DNA of 64,000 nucleotides from an uncultured Lachnospiraceae bacterium (GTDB lineage Bacteria > Bacillota > Clostridia > Lachnospirales > Lachnospiraceae): NCBI GenBank assembly GCA_902793685.1, contig CADBEN010000002.1:62001-126000 (forward strand), read 5' to 3'. A program made the position numbers and the translations under genes. Position 1 is the first letter of the stretch; each line of letters starts with the position of its first letter. The notes beneath the pieces are model-generated. The model worked only from the letters and a program-made list of their open reading frames with translations. It did no database searches and had not been told where the DNA came from. This document shows, piece after piece, positions 17,107 to 27,683 of this stretch.

Positions 17107-17805
17107 TTACTCCAGCTTCATCATCCGGTACCCGATGCCTATATGGGTCTGGATAAACCGGGGGGCGTCCGGACTCTTCTCCAGCTTCCGGCGGAGCGTC
17201 GCCATATACACCCGCAGGGAACCCACATCGTTTTCCCAGCTGCTGCCCCAGACCTTCTGGAGAATGTACCGGTGGGTCAGCACCTTTCCGGTGTTTGCCG
17301 CGAGAAGGCTCAGAAGCCGGTATTCGATGGGCGTGAGATGCAGCTCCTCCTCGTTCAGGAAGGCGCAGCCGGAGACAAAGTCGATGCGGAGCGGGCCGTT
17401 CTCGTAGACGGACTGCCGCGGCTGGCTTTCCGCCATCAGCGCGAGCCTCCGCTGGGTCACCCTGAGCCGGGCCAGCAGTTCCTCCACGGAAAAGGGCTTT
17501 GTAAGGTAGTCGTCCGCGCCGGCGTCCAGGGCGTTGATCTTATCGCTGTCCTCGCTCCGCGCGCTGATCACGATGATGGGGACATTCGACCAGCTGCGGA
17601 TCTTTCCGATGACCTCCTCGCCGTCGATGTCCGGGAGTCCCAGATCGAGGAGGATGATGTCGGGGTTCCGGGAGGCAGCCTCCGCCACCGCGCCCTCCCC
17701 GGTGTCCGCCGTGATGTAACGGTAGTCGTTGGCGCGCAGTGTCGTCGTGATCAGGTTGCGGACGGGGGCATCGTCCTCCGTCACCAGGATCAGCAGTTTA
17801 TTCAT
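17107..17805 (-). CDS. kdpE: Response regulator KdpE, OmpR/PhoB type
   Basis: A 232-residue regulator. The receiver has E10-D11-D12, phospho-acceptor D54 in ILLDLGLPD, Ser in VISARSE and Lys in LTKPFSVEELLAR. The winged helix carries HLTPIEYRLLSLLAAN and ends GIGYRMMKLE. The start at ATG 17805 overlaps the kdpD stop by eight bases (ATGAATAA); the longer frame from 17874 lies in the kdpD coding region. KdpE usually activates the kdpFABC potassium ATPase, but no kdp structural genes lie in this window; the upstream ktr genes are the obvious alternative target (inference). Confidence 0.88.
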   Translation of the reverse strand: MNKLLILVTEDDAPVRNLITTTLRANDYRYITADTGEGAVAEAASRNPDIILLDLGLPDIDGEEVIGKIRSWSNVPIIVISARSEDSDKINALDAGADDYLTKPFSVEELLARLRVTQRRLALMAESQPRQSVYENGPLRIDFVSGCAFLNEEELHLTPIEYRLLSLLAANTGKVLTHRYILQKVWGSSWENDVGSLRVYMATLRRKLEKSPDAPRFIQTHIGIGYRMMKLE

Positions 17806-19747
17806 AGTCAGAAGTCTCCTCCAGAGGAAGGGTAAATACAAATACGGCGCCGGAAGGACGGTTGTCCTCCACATGGATCGTGCCGCCGTGGGCTTCTACG
17901 ATGGCCCTGCAGAGATACAGGCCGAGGCCGATGCTCCGCCGGTTGTCGGCGATCCTGTGGTTTCCGGAATAAAACTTTTCAAAGATCTTCTCTTTCTCTT
18001 CGTCCGGGATCCCGCTGCCGGTGTCGGCGATCCGGATCTCCGCCTTATTCCCGGCCCGCTCCGCCATCAGCGTTACCGGCGTCCCCGGCGGTGTGTATTT
18101 CACCGCGTTGTCCATGATGTTCGCGATCACCTGGACGATCAGCTTCGCGTCCGCCTTCACAAGCAGCATTTCCTCCCCGTAGGAAGCGGTAACAGGATGA
18201 CCTTCCATGCTGCGGCTCATATGCCGGACTGCGTCCTCCAGGATCTCGCTGACAAGCTCCGGCGTCCGGGTCAGGGTCATGCGCCCCTCCTCGATCCGGG
18301 TCGCGTAGAGCAGATTCTCCACCAGGTTGATGAGCCAGAGCGAATCATTGTAAATGTCCCGGTAGATCTGCTGCTTTGTCTCCTCGTCAAAGCAGCTCCC
18401 GTTGGTCAGAAGGTTGCTCGCGTTGCCGGAGATCGAGGTCAGCGGCGTCCGGAGATCATGGGATATGGTCCGGAGCAGGTTCGCCCGGAGCTGCTCGCTT
18501 TCCGCCAGGACCGCAGCCGCCTCTTTTTCCCTGGTGTTCTTTTCATTCTCCAGGGCCAGGGCGCACTCTCCCAGGATCGAGAGGAGGATGCCCTGCTCTG
18601 AGCTGTCCAGAGGATCGCTGCCGGCTTCGATGCCGATCACGCCGTAGACCCGGTCCAGGACACGAAGGGCAAAATACAGGCAGTTCACGTCGGACATGAC
18701 GTCCGTCGTCGCGCCTGCGGCATGGTTGTTCTGAAGGACCCATTCGGCTGCCTTATGCTCCCGCTGCCTGTCGTAGGTCAGGGCAGTCCGCCCGGAATCC
18801 CAGTAGAGCCGGGGAGCCGAAAGTTTTCCGTCCTCCGCCTCGAAGATCACGATATTCCGGTCCAAAAGCTTCTGGATCTGCTCCGCGGTGGCATTCAGGA
18901 TCTCGTCCTTGCTGCCTGCCTTCGCGAGAAGCTGGTCCGTGTCGAAGAGGATCTGGGTCCGCTGGGCGATCTTCGCGGACTGGGCCGCCTGCAGCTTGTA
19001 GCGTCCGGCCAGCGTCGCGGTGATGTAGGCCGTCAGGAACATGACCACGAAGGTCACAGGATACCCGGTGCCGTAGGCTGCCAGGGAAAAGCGCGGCACC
19101 GTGAACAGGTAGTTGAAAATAAAGACACTGGCCACCGCTGACACCAGACTGTAGATCTGGTGGGAGGTGGCGATGGCAGTCAGGACCACGCCCAGGATAT
19201 AGACGAGGATGATGTTGGCGTCGGTGAAGCCCAGGCTGTGAAACAGGAGGCTTAAGAGCGTCGCCCCCACAAGGATCAGGGCGCTCATGGAAACATCCTT
19301 CAGGACCTGCCCGCCGCTGATATCCCTGGTCTTGCGGGGGCGGTACCGCACGTCCGCCTTTTTGTCCGGAATGATATGGATCTCGATCTCCGGCGCGTAG
19401 AACAGGAGCTGTTCCGTGAGAGGCGGCTTCCCGAAGGGGTGCCTCCGCCCGGCGGAGGAACGCCCCAGGACGATCTTCGTCACACCGGAGATCCTCGCGA
19501 ATTCCGCGATCTGGTAAGGGACATCGTCCCCGACGACCGTCTCCACCTTCGCGCCGAGCTGCTCCGCCAGCTTCCGGTTCTCCAGAAGCCGCGTCTTGTC
19601 CTCCGGCGTCGACGCGGGGTAATCCGGAGTCTCGACGTAAAGAGCCGTGAACCGCCCCCTGAAGGCCTGGGCCATCTGTGCCGCCGTGCGGATGATCCTT
19701 GCGTTGGACGGTGCTGAGGAAAGACAGGCAAGAATATGCTCGTTCAT
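17798..19747 (-). CDS. kdpD: KdpD-like sensor histidine kinase without the N-terminal KdpD ATP-binding domain
   Basis: A 649-residue kinase. It begins with a universal-stress-protein domain (residues 3-128), then four membrane helices of DUF4118 type (152-245), a GAF-like domain (270-400), a dimerisation helix with phospho-His H430 in TISHDLRTPLTSI, and an ATPase domain with IMDNAVKYTPP, ADTGSGIPDEE and SIGLGLYLCRA. Full KdpD has an extra roughly 210-residue N-terminal Walker-type domain, which is absent. The USP domain shows S10-S11-A12, twenty residues, then F33-T-A-L-Y37, close to the SxS-X20-FTAxY motif described for cyclic-di-AMP binding in Staphylococcus KdpD. The start at 19747 is chosen because GGAGGT precedes it. 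It probably signals to KdpE. Confidence 0.87.
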   Translation of the reverse strand: MNEHILACLSSAPSNARIIRTAAQMAQAFRGRFTALYVETPDYPASTPEDKTRLLENRKLAEQLGAKVETVVGDDVPYQIAEFARISGVTKIVLGRSSAGRRHPFGKPPLTEQLLFYAPEIEIHIIPDKKADVRYRPRKTRDISGGQVLKDVSMSALILVGATLLSLLFHSLGFTDANIILVYILGVVLTAIATSHQIYSLVSAVASVFIFNYLFTVPRFSLAAYGTGYPVTFVVMFLTAYITATLAGRYKLQAAQSAKIAQRTQILFDTDQLLAKAGSKDEILNATAEQIQKLLDRNIVIFEAEDGKLSAPRLYWDSGRTALTYDRQREHKAAEWVLQNNHAAGATTDVMSDVNCLYFALRVLDRVYGVIGIEAGSDPLDSSEQGILLSILGECALALENEKNTREKEAAAVLAESEQLRANLLRTISHDLRTPLTSISGNASNLLTNGSCFDEETKQQIYRDIYNDSLWLINLVENLLYATRIEEGRMTLTRTPELVSEILEDAVRHMSRSMEGHPVTASYGEEMLLVKADAKLIVQVIANIMDNAVKYTPPGTPVTLMAERAGNKAEIRIADTGSGIPDEEKEKIFEKFYSGNHRIADNRRSIGLGLYLCRAIVEAHGGTIHVEDNRPSGAVFVFTLPLEETSDYE

Positions 19748-19853
19748 TTCAGATACCTCCATCCAGAATTATTATACGAAAAATGCGCGGAACCGTCAGC
19801 ATTCCGGAGCCGGCAGCTTCACAGATACTGCACCATCCGCAGCCGGCCCTCCG

Positions 19854-20501
19854 TCAGTAGCGGAAGCATCTCTGCACCGCGCGGTCGTTTCCGAGCAGCA
19901 GCACCGACATGGTTCCGCCGAATACGGTCTCCGGCCGGACATTCATGTCCAGCTTCCCGTTCTTCCGGATTCCCAGAACATTGATCCCGTATTTTTTCCG
20001 GAGATCCAGCTCCAGAAGGGTCTTGCCCTCCCACCGCTCGGGGACGGCCAGCTCATACAGGGAATAGTCCCCGTCCAGCTCGGTATAGTCCAGGAGATGG
20101 TCCGAAGTACAGCGCACCGCCACCCATGACGCCAGCTGTTTTTCGGGGTAGACGACCTCGTCCGCGCCGTTCCGGAGAAGGAACTTCTCCTGGGTTCCCG
20201 TGGCCGCCCGGGCGATCACCTTCCGTGCGCCAAGCTCCTTCAGAAGCGCGACCGTCTCCAGGGAACTCTGGAAATCGTCCCCGATGGCCACGATGCAGAC
20301 GTCGAACTCCTTCACGCCCAGGGCCGCAAGGAAGGTCGGGTTGGTGCTGTCGCCGATCTGCGCTCCGGTGACGAAGGGAAGGACCCGGTTCACGCAGTCC
20401 TCATTGCTGTCCACTGCCAGGACCTGGTGGTCCAGATCGTAAAGCCGCCGTGCAACGTGCCGCCCGAAGCGGCCCAGGCCGATGAGAAGCACAGTTTTCA
20501 T
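19854..20501 (-). CDS. ktrA: Potassium uptake regulatory subunit KtrA/TrkA (RCK protein)
   Basis: A 215-residue cytosolic protein with an N-terminal Rossmann RCK_N domain (GLGRFGRHVARRL nucleotide loop, acidic end of strand two in VDSNED) and a C-terminal RCK_C domain (about residues 135-215). Such proteins form a gating ring on KtrB and bind ATP/ADP; RCK_C domains of KtrA relatives can bind cyclic-di-AMP (family knowledge). It follows ktrB by 51 bases, and the kdpD-like gene begins 106 bases further on, consistent with one potassium operon. Confidence 0.92.
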   Translation of the reverse strand: MKTVLLIGLGRFGRHVARRLYDLDHQVLAVDSNEDCVNRVLPFVTGAQIGDSTNPTFLAALGVKEFDVCIVAIGDDFQSSLETVALLKELGARKVIARAATGTQEKFLLRNGADEVVYPEKQLASWVAVRCTSDHLLDYTELDGDYSLYELAVPERWEGKTLLELDLRKKYGINVLGIRKNGKLDMNVRPETVFGGTMSVLLLGNDRAVQRCFRY

Positions 20502-20552
20502 AGACTCCTCCTTTAATCATCTGACTGCAGTCTTTCTCAGTGAAAACCGCTT

Positions 20553-21881
20553 TTAACCGACTGCGATCTTTCCCTCCGGAAGCCGGGAGGGACTGCCGCC
20601 TTTTCCGGGGATCGCGGACCAGAGGACCGTCAGCCCTCCGACCCGTCCCACAAACATGAGGAAGATCAGGATCCCGCGGGAGATGCTGCCGAGCTCCGGG
20701 GTGATCCCGAGGGTCAGGCCGACGGTCCCCACCGCCGACGCCGTCTCAAAAAGACAGGTAAGCAGGGGCAGGCCTTCGATCCCGGAGATCAGGCACCCGC
20801 CGGTGAGAAACAGGAACAGATACATGACCAGGACTGCCGCCGCCGTGCGAACCGTCTCATCGGAGATCCTGCGGCCGAACATCCTGGGGTGCGCCCTTCT
20901 CCGGAACACGGAACTTTCGGATGCGAGAAGGACCGCAAGGGTCGTGACCTTGATGCCGCCTGCCGTGGAGCCGGGGGCGCCGCCGGTCAGCATGAGGAAT
21001 ATCATGAGGAGTCTTCCGTTTTCGCTGAGGACCGTGAGATCCAGTGTATTGAACCCCGCCGTACGGGGCGTGACGGACTGGAACAGAGCTCCCAGGATCC
21101 TCGCGGCTCCGGAGGTCTCATGGAATTCAAAAACGCAAAAGTACAGGGCCGGAACCAGGATCAGAAGTCCTGTCACAAAGAGGATCACCCGGGTCTGCAT
21201 CCGGTAGCGCTGAAGCCTTCCCCGGTGCTGCCGCACATCGTCCCAGGTGGCGAAGCCGATGCCGCCGGTAATGATGAGAAGCATCACCGGAATGCAGATC
21301 AGGGGGTCTGCAGCGAAGTCTGTCAGGGAGGAATAAGGGGCAGTTTCTCCCATCAGGTCAAAGCCGGCATTGCAGAATGCGGAGACAGCGTGAAACAGGG
21401 AATAAAACATGCCCTTTTCGAAACCGAAGCGTCTGCAGAATACCGGTGCCATGCATAAGGCCCCGAAAAGTTCCGAGACCAGCGTCACCTTAAGGATCAG
21501 GCCGGTCATGGAACCGAGGCCGCCCAGACGCTGGGCGGAGATCGCCTCCTGCATGGTGCTGCGCTGTTTCAGGCTGAGCCGCTCTCCCCTTGCTTTGGAA
21601 AGCGCCACCGCCGCCGTGACGACGCCCAGGCCGCCGATCTGGATGAGGAACAGGATCACGCACTGTCCGAACAGAGACCAGGACCGGGCCGTATCCCGGA
21701 CCACAAGGCCGGTCACGCAGACTGCGGACACAGATGTAAAGAGCGCATCCCCGAAGGGGGCGCAGTTTCCGTCCCGGGAAGCGCCCGGAAGCATAAGAAA
21801 AAGGGCTCCGCTGAGAATGACTGCAGCGAAGCCCAGAATAATGATCTGAAAAGAGGATAGTCGTTTTCCGACGCGTCCCAT
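20553..21881 (-). CDS. ktrB: Potassium-translocating membrane subunit KtrB/TrkH
   Basis: A 442-residue polytopic membrane protein of the Trk/Ktr/HKT superfamily with four pore-loop repeats, for example FTSVSAVCVTG, FHAVSAFCNAGFDLMG, SVTPRTAGFNTLDL and FETASAVGTVGLTLG. The glycine-rich GGAPGSTAGGIKVTT loop lies before the third pore region. It passes potassium, probably with sodium coupling, and pairs with the KtrA gene directly downstream. Start ATG 21881 has GGAGG upstream. I see no convincing ydaO-type riboswitch in the 150-base upstream region. Confidence 0.93.
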   Translation of the reverse strand: MGRVGKRLSSFQIIILGFAAVILSGALFLMLPGASRDGNCAPFGDALFTSVSAVCVTGLVVRDTARSWSLFGQCVILFLIQIGGLGVVTAAVALSKARGERLSLKQRSTMQEAISAQRLGGLGSMTGLILKVTLVSELFGALCMAPVFCRRFGFEKGMFYSLFHAVSAFCNAGFDLMGETAPYSSLTDFAADPLICIPVMLLIITGGIGFATWDDVRQHRGRLQRYRMQTRVILFVTGLLILVPALYFCVFEFHETSGAARILGALFQSVTPRTAGFNTLDLTVLSENGRLLMIFLMLTGGAPGSTAGGIKVTTLAVLLASESSVFRRRAHPRMFGRRISDETVRTAAAVLVMYLFLFLTGGCLISGIEGLPLLTCLFETASAVGTVGLTLGITPELGSISRGILIFLMFVGRVGGLTVLWSAIPGKGGSPSRLPEGKIAVG

Positions 21882-22034
21882 CGTATTTCCTCCGGCCGCT
21901 GAGCATTTTCATGACACTTACAGACTCTCTGTCATAAAAAACTGTTATCAGCATTTTCTCATGCAGGCCGTAAAATGGGTGTTAGCGTTGGGCGGCTGAC
22001 ATTAAAAACACGTTAGAACCAGATTAAAACTGTG

Positions 22035-23507
<1,473 letters not shown>

Positions 23508-23610
23508 TTACAGAATAACATTCCTGCACAGATACTGCACATAGAAAAACTCTATCCTGGTCGGAGTCCGATCTCCGGCCGGGAAAACGCCCCGGCAGCC
23601 GGAGTGCCCG

Positions 23611-23642
23611 CACTTCCGCACTTCCGCACTTCCGCTCTTCCG
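23611..23642. repeat. Short tandem repeat, unit CACTTCCG
   Basis: Three exact 8-base copies of CACTTCCG followed by a variant CTCTTCCG lie in the gap between ycsI and the GH1 gene. The unit length and lack of spacers rule out a CRISPR. It may be polymorphic between strains. The rest of this 251-base gap holds one hairpin (23657-23694) and no gene. Confidence 0.75.
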
Positions 23643-23656
23643 CCTTCGCCTACAAG

Positions 23657-23694
23657 GAAGCTGCCGCATTAAGAGACCTTAATGCGGCAGCTTC
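23657..23694. terminator. Strong hairpin after ycsI, probable terminator
   Basis: GAAGCTGCCGCATTAAG and its exact complement form a 17-bp perfect stem with loop AGAC, 29 bases after the ycsI stop. There is no U-run on the minus side, only weak T content on either side, so a pure rho-independent terminator is uncertain; transcript end protection is possible. Confidence 0.55.
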
Positions 23695-23722
23695 TTCGCA
23701 AGGGGGGATCTGAACAGATCCG

Positions 23723-24553
23723 TTATTTCTTCTTCTGCGCCTCAAGATAATCGTTCAGCTCGGAATTCAGGATGTCCGTGATGAACATGTGGCCCGGTGC
23801 GTGGGTGATGACGATCGGCGGTTTCGCGTTCTCGACTGCCGCCTGGGGCGTCACGCCGCAGGGCCAGAAGGCGAGGATCTCGCCGGGATAAATATCCACT
23901 GCCTCTCCGTAATCCGGCTTCATCGGATCCTTGACGCCGATCTCATCCAGCTTTTCCACCGGTCCCATCCAGACGGGGGCGCCGTGGACGTTCGGCATCT
24001 TTGCGGTGATGTCGTAGGCTTTCTGCGCGTTCTCCGGGGTCATGGGACGCATGGAGCAGACCATAGGCCCGGAGAAGGGGCCTGCCGGGGTGGTCTGGAT
24101 GCCGACCTTGAACATGGGGACATTTCTTCCCTGGGTAATGTGGCGGACGTCGATGCCCTCGCGGATCAGCGCTTCCTCGAAGGAGAAGGAGCAGCCGATC
24201 AGGAATCCGACATAGCCTTCCTTCCAGTAGTCGGAGGCATCCGTCAGTTCCTTCGTGAACACGCCGTTCTCATAGACGCGGTACCGCGGGATGTCGGTGC
24301 AGATGTTGGCGCCTTCGCCCATGGCGTGGGTCTCCGGCGTGCCTTTGATGATCTCAAGGATCGGGCAGGGGAACGGATTCAGCTTTGCGAATTCCTCGAA
24401 ATCAGCCGCGTATTCCGGCGGAAGGATCACGAGATTCGCCTGGGCATAGCCGGCGCACATTCCCGCGGTCGGGAAATCGATCACGCCCTCGCGGATCAGC
24501 TTCCGGACTTCTGACGGTTTCATGTTGATATACGGGGTAATGTCAAATGCCAT
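23723..24553 (-). CDS. DUF1445 putative hydro-lyase / D-glutamate cyclase family (YcsI-like)
   Basis: A 276-residue cytosolic protein of the YcsI/DUF1445 family, with conserved stretches AGYAQANLVILP, GCSFSFEEALI, TTPAGPFSGPMVCSMRP and FWPCGVTPQ. Family members are annotated as putative hydro-lyases, and a mammalian relative acts as a D-glutamate cyclase making 5-oxo-D-proline (family knowledge). It is the last gene of the 5-oxoprolinase operon, in the same relation to pxp genes as ycsI in Bacillus subtilis, so a role in supplying 5-oxoproline from D-glutamate is plausible (inference). Start ATG 24553 follows AAGGAGAACACA. Confidence 0.85.
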   Translation of the reverse strand: MAFDITPYINMKPSEVRKLIREGVIDFPTAGMCAGYAQANLVILPPEYAADFEEFAKLNPFPCPILEIIKGTPETHAMGEGANICTDIPRYRVYENGVFTKELTDASDYWKEGYVGFLIGCSFSFEEALIREGIDVRHITQGRNVPMFKVGIQTTPAGPFSGPMVCSMRPMTPENAQKAYDITAKMPNVHGAPVWMGPVEKLDEIGVKDPMKPDYGEAVDIYPGEILAFWPCGVTPQAAVENAKPPIVITHAPGHMFITDILNSELNDYLEAQKKK

Positions 24554-24640
24554 TGTGTTCTCCTTTTCTCTGGCTGGCTGATGCTGCCGGGTCCGTCCCG
24601 ACGGGAAAAGGTTCCCGCCGGGATCAGTTCCCGCCTGCGT

Positions 24641-25591
24641 TTAACGGTCAAAGGTGTAGTGAAGGATGCGCATGGTGGCGCGCTGCGCGAGGAGCGCTTC
24701 CTGTGCCGCCGCGATACTGGTCTTTTCGAAGCGCACCTTGTCTCCTGCCTTCATCTGGGCCAGGAGACGGAAATCCGCAGTGATGACGTTCGCAATCTTC
24801 GTGTAGCCGCCGGTGGTCTGGCGGTCCGCCAGCATGATGATGGGTTTTCCCGCGGACGGGACCTGGATCGCGCCGAAGGCAATACCGTCGGAGATGATGT
24901 CGCCGCCGTTCTTGTGGGCGATGACAGGACCGTCGAGACGGCAGCCCATGCGGTCAAACTCCGGAGTTACGGTGTAGGTCTCCGAGAGGAAGGTCTTCAG
25001 CCCCTCATCCGTGAACATATCGTCCTGCGGGCCCAGGATCACGTGGAGCGTGTACTCGTTCCGCGGGACGAATTCCGGCGTAAAGCCCCGGATGTCGAAA
25101 TTGTGTATGGTCTCCTTCGGATCCCGGAAGCCGATCACATCGTCCTTCTGGAGCTTTCTTCCCTCCAGGCCGCCGATCTTCGCCTTCATGTAGGTGGAAC
25201 GGCTTCCCATGACCAGCGGGATGTCCAGTCCGCCTGCAAAGGCAATGAACGCGCGGCAGCCGCCGCGGAGCCCGGTGAAGCGGAGGGTCTGTCCTGCCTC
25301 CACCTTGAGGGCGCGGTAAGTCGGGACCGGCTTTCCGTCGACGGAAGCGCCCAGGTCGCCGCCGGTGATGGCGATGACGTTTCCGACGTCGAAGCGGATC
25401 TGCGGACCCATCATGGTGCACTCCAGCACCGCCTCATTGTCGTCGTTGCCCACCAGAATGTTCGCGACATTCATCGCGCGGGGGTCCATGACGCCGGACG
25501 CCGAAACGCCGTAGGCCTGGTAGCCGATGCGTCCCGCGTCCTGTATGGTCGTCAGAAGGCCCGGGTTCAGAATGGTGATTCCTGCTGCCAT
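24641..25591 (-). CDS. pxpC: 5-oxoprolinase subunit C (KipA-like biotin-dependent carboxyltransferase domain)
   Basis: A 316-residue protein with the KipA/AHS2 fold: opening LNPGLLTTIQDAGR, then GYQAYGVSASGVMDPRAMN, TMMGPQIRF, the AFAGGLD motif and the late DRQTTGGYTKIANV. With PxpA and PxpB it hydrolyses 5-oxoproline to glutamate using ATP. Start ATG 25591 sits two bases after the pxpB stop with GGAGG in the last pxpB codons; a 52-codon upstream extension lies in pxpB and is not protein. It follows pxpB tightly and precedes ycsI. Confidence 0.93.
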   Translation of the reverse strand: MAAGITILNPGLLTTIQDAGRIGYQAYGVSASGVMDPRAMNVANILVGNDDNEAVLECTMMGPQIRFDVGNVIAITGGDLGASVDGKPVPTYRALKVEAGQTLRFTGLRGGCRAFIAFAGGLDIPLVMGSRSTYMKAKIGGLEGRKLQKDDVIGFRDPKETIHNFDIRGFTPEFVPRNEYTLHVILGPQDDMFTDEGLKTFLSETYTVTPEFDRMGCRLDGPVIAHKNGGDIISDGIAFGAIQVPSAGKPIIMLADRQTTGGYTKIANVITADFRLLAQMKAGDKVRFEKTSIAAAQEALLAQRATMRILHYTFDR

Positions 25592-25592
25592 G

Positions 25593-26330
25593 TCAGGCCT
25601 CCTTTCCCTTGTGCGGCCAGGAAGCGCACTTGTAGGTGCCCTTCGCGACCTCTTCGGCGATCTTGTCATATTCTGCCTGGCTGACCGCCTTGAACTTGAT
25701 GTACTGTCCTGCCTGCGGAAGGATCGGGACCTCGCGGTCCGGATCATACATCTTTACCGGGGTCCGGCCGATGAGCTGCCATCCGCCGGGGGAGTCGATG
25801 GGGTAGACGCCGGTCTGCTTGCCGGCGATGCCGACGGAACCCGCGGGGATCTTTACCCGCGGCTGCTTAAGACGCGGGGTGGCGATCTTGTCGCTCATGC
25901 CTCCGAGGTAGGTGAAGCCGGGCGTAAAGCCGAGCATATAGATCAGGTACTCTGTGGAAGTGTGGATCTTCACCACTTCGTCTTCCGAAATCCCCGCGTT
26001 CTGCGCGACGAACGCCAGGTCCGGTCCCATCTCTCCGCCGTAAAGCACCGGGATCTCCAGCACATCGCTCGGCGGGATCTCCACCTTGTCCATTTTGCCC
26101 GTCAGGGCTTTCAGCCTCCCGATCAGGGTCCTGTAGGGAATGACGCCCGGATCGTAGTGGACCATGATGGAACGGTAGGTGGGGACCGTCTCAATGATTC
26201 CTTTGATTTTTTCTTCATTCAGGAGAATATTGAAGGCGCGGATCTCCGAATTGATCTTCTCACTGATCTCGTTTCCGAACTCGACACATACCGATGTGTC
26301 TCCGGTCGGAAGAAAACGAGCTTCCGCCAT
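25593..26330 (-). CDS. pxpB: 5-oxoprolinase subunit B (KipI-like)
   Basis: A 245-residue AHS1/KipI-family protein. The family stretch EYLIYMLGFTPGFTYLGG is intact, followed by RLKQPRVKIPAGSVGIAG and PIDSPGGWQLIGRTP. In Bacillus the same protein was first described as an inhibitor of the KinA sporulation kinase, but its general role is as subunit B of the PxpABC 5-oxoprolinase. Start ATG 26330 follows AAAGGAGGTGTCATCTC. The pxpC start lies immediately after the stop. Confidence 0.92.
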   Translation of the reverse strand: MAEARFLPTGDTSVCVEFGNEISEKINSEIRAFNILLNEEKIKGIIETVPTYRSIMVHYDPGVIPYRTLIGRLKALTGKMDKVEIPPSDVLEIPVLYGGEMGPDLAFVAQNAGISEDEVVKIHTSTEYLIYMLGFTPGFTYLGGMSDKIATPRLKQPRVKIPAGSVGIAGKQTGVYPIDSPGGWQLIGRTPVKMYDPDREVPILPQAGQYIKFKAVSQAEYDKIAEEVAKGTYKCASWPHKGKEA

Positions 26331-26367
26331 GAGATGACACCTCCTTTCTGATACTGGTCAGGCTGAA

Positions 26368-27630
26368 TTACTTGAACAGGTTGGCAAGGTTCGGAAGAGC
26401 CTTGATGCCGAGGTACAGGGTGATGGCCACGACGATCCAGCCGAGGACCGTGAGGATGACCGGATGCTGGTACTTCTCGCCGACGACCTTCTTGTTGTGG
26501 GTTGCCAGCAGGATGCTTCCGAGAGAGATCGGAAGGATGAGGCCGTTCAGCGCACCCGCCAGGACCAGGAGCTTCGCGGCTCCGCCCAGGATGACCATGA
26601 TCAGGGAGGAGACTGCGATGAAGCCGATGATCCAGTAGTTCTCATTCTTCTGGATCGCGGGGCTGAAGGTCTTCAGGAAGGAAACGGAGGTGTATGCGGC
26701 GCCGATGACGGAGGTCAGGGACGCGCAGAAGATCACCAGGCCGGCGAAGCGGTAAGCCAGGTTGCCTGCGCCCACCAGGAATGCGTAAGCTGCCGGGTTG
26801 GAAATACCGTTATACTCCGGAACGCCCGGAATACCTGCGTTGGCGGAGGGATCAGCGAGGTTGATGCCTGCGAACTTCGTGATGACACCGAGGATCGCCA
26901 GGAACAGGAGGACACGGACCACAGCCGCGATGATCATGCCCATGACAGAGCTTCTGGTCGCCTGGTCCAGCTTTTCCGGGCCGGTGACGCCGCCGTCGAT
27001 CAGACGGTGCGCGCCGGAGAAGGTGATGTATCCGCCGACGGTTCCGCCGATCAGAGTCAGGATGGCCGGGATGGTCGCCGGGATGCCGGAGGAAGGAACG
27101 AAGGTGTTGGCAATGGCCTCACCCACCGGCGGCTTGGTGATGAACATGACGATAAGGATGACCACGATCATCAGCGCGCCCAGGTATTTCACGACCTGGT
27201 CGATCAGGGATTTCGCGGACTTCGACAGGAAGATCACGATGGCCAGCAGGGCGGTGATCACATAGCCGATCTTGGCCGGGATCCCCAGCAGGGCGAACAG
27301 GCCGAGGCCGCCGCCGCCGACGTTACCGATATTGAATGCAAGACCGCCCAGAGCGATCATGCCTGCCAGGACAAATCCCAGTCCGTAGACGACTTCATTC
27401 GCGACATCCTGTCCGCGTTTTCCGGTGTAGCAGAGCACTCTCCAGATATTGATCTGCGCGATAGCCGCCATGATCAGGGATACCAGGATGACGAAGCCGA
27501 AGCTTGCGCCGAGGCTGGAGGTGAAGGTCGCAGTCTGGGTCAGGAAGCCGGGGCCGATAGCGGACGTGGCCATCAGGAAAGCCGCGCCCAGGATGACTGT
27601 CATATTCTGTTTGCTGTTGTCTTTACTCAT
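26368..27630 (-). CDS. NRAMP-family membrane transporter (YcsG-like)
   Basis: A 420-residue protein with about eleven hydrophobic helices. The N-terminal LGAAFLMATSAIGPGFLTQT corresponds to the region where NRAMP metal transporters have DPGN in helix one, but here it reads A-I-G-P-G, so the metal-binding signature is not conserved. In Bacillus and many Clostridia the same protein sits between pxpA and pxpB; given this context it may import 5-oxoproline or a related amino acid rather than a metal (inference). It starts 53 bases after pxpA. Confidence 0.85.
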   Translation of the reverse strand: MSKDNSKQNMTVILGAAFLMATSAIGPGFLTQTATFTSSLGASFGFVILVSLIMAAIAQINIWRVLCYTGKRGQDVANEVVYGLGFVLAGMIALGGLAFNIGNVGGGGLGLFALLGIPAKIGYVITALLAIVIFLSKSAKSLIDQVVKYLGALMIVVILIVMFITKPPVGEAIANTFVPSSGIPATIPAILTLIGGTVGGYITFSGAHRLIDGGVTGPEKLDQATRSSVMGMIIAAVVRVLLFLAILGVITKFAGINLADPSANAGIPGVPEYNGISNPAAYAFLVGAGNLAYRFAGLVIFCASLTSVIGAAYTSVSFLKTFSPAIQKNENYWIIGFIAVSSLIMVILGGAAKLLVLAGALNGLILPISLGSILLATHNKKVVGEKYQHPVILTVLGWIVVAITLYLGIKALPNLANLFK

Positions 27631-27683
27631 AGTTTTCTCCCTCTTTCGTAGGTTTTTGTGAAGCCTGCGGATGGATATCCTGT

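Noticed and set aside
21882..22034. Cyclic-di-AMP riboswitch in front of ktrB
   Set aside because: The 150-base region lacks the conserved core elements of the ydaO class; only short A/T-rich stretches are present.
23611..23642. CRISPR-like repeat
   Set aside because: The units are 8 bases with no spacers.
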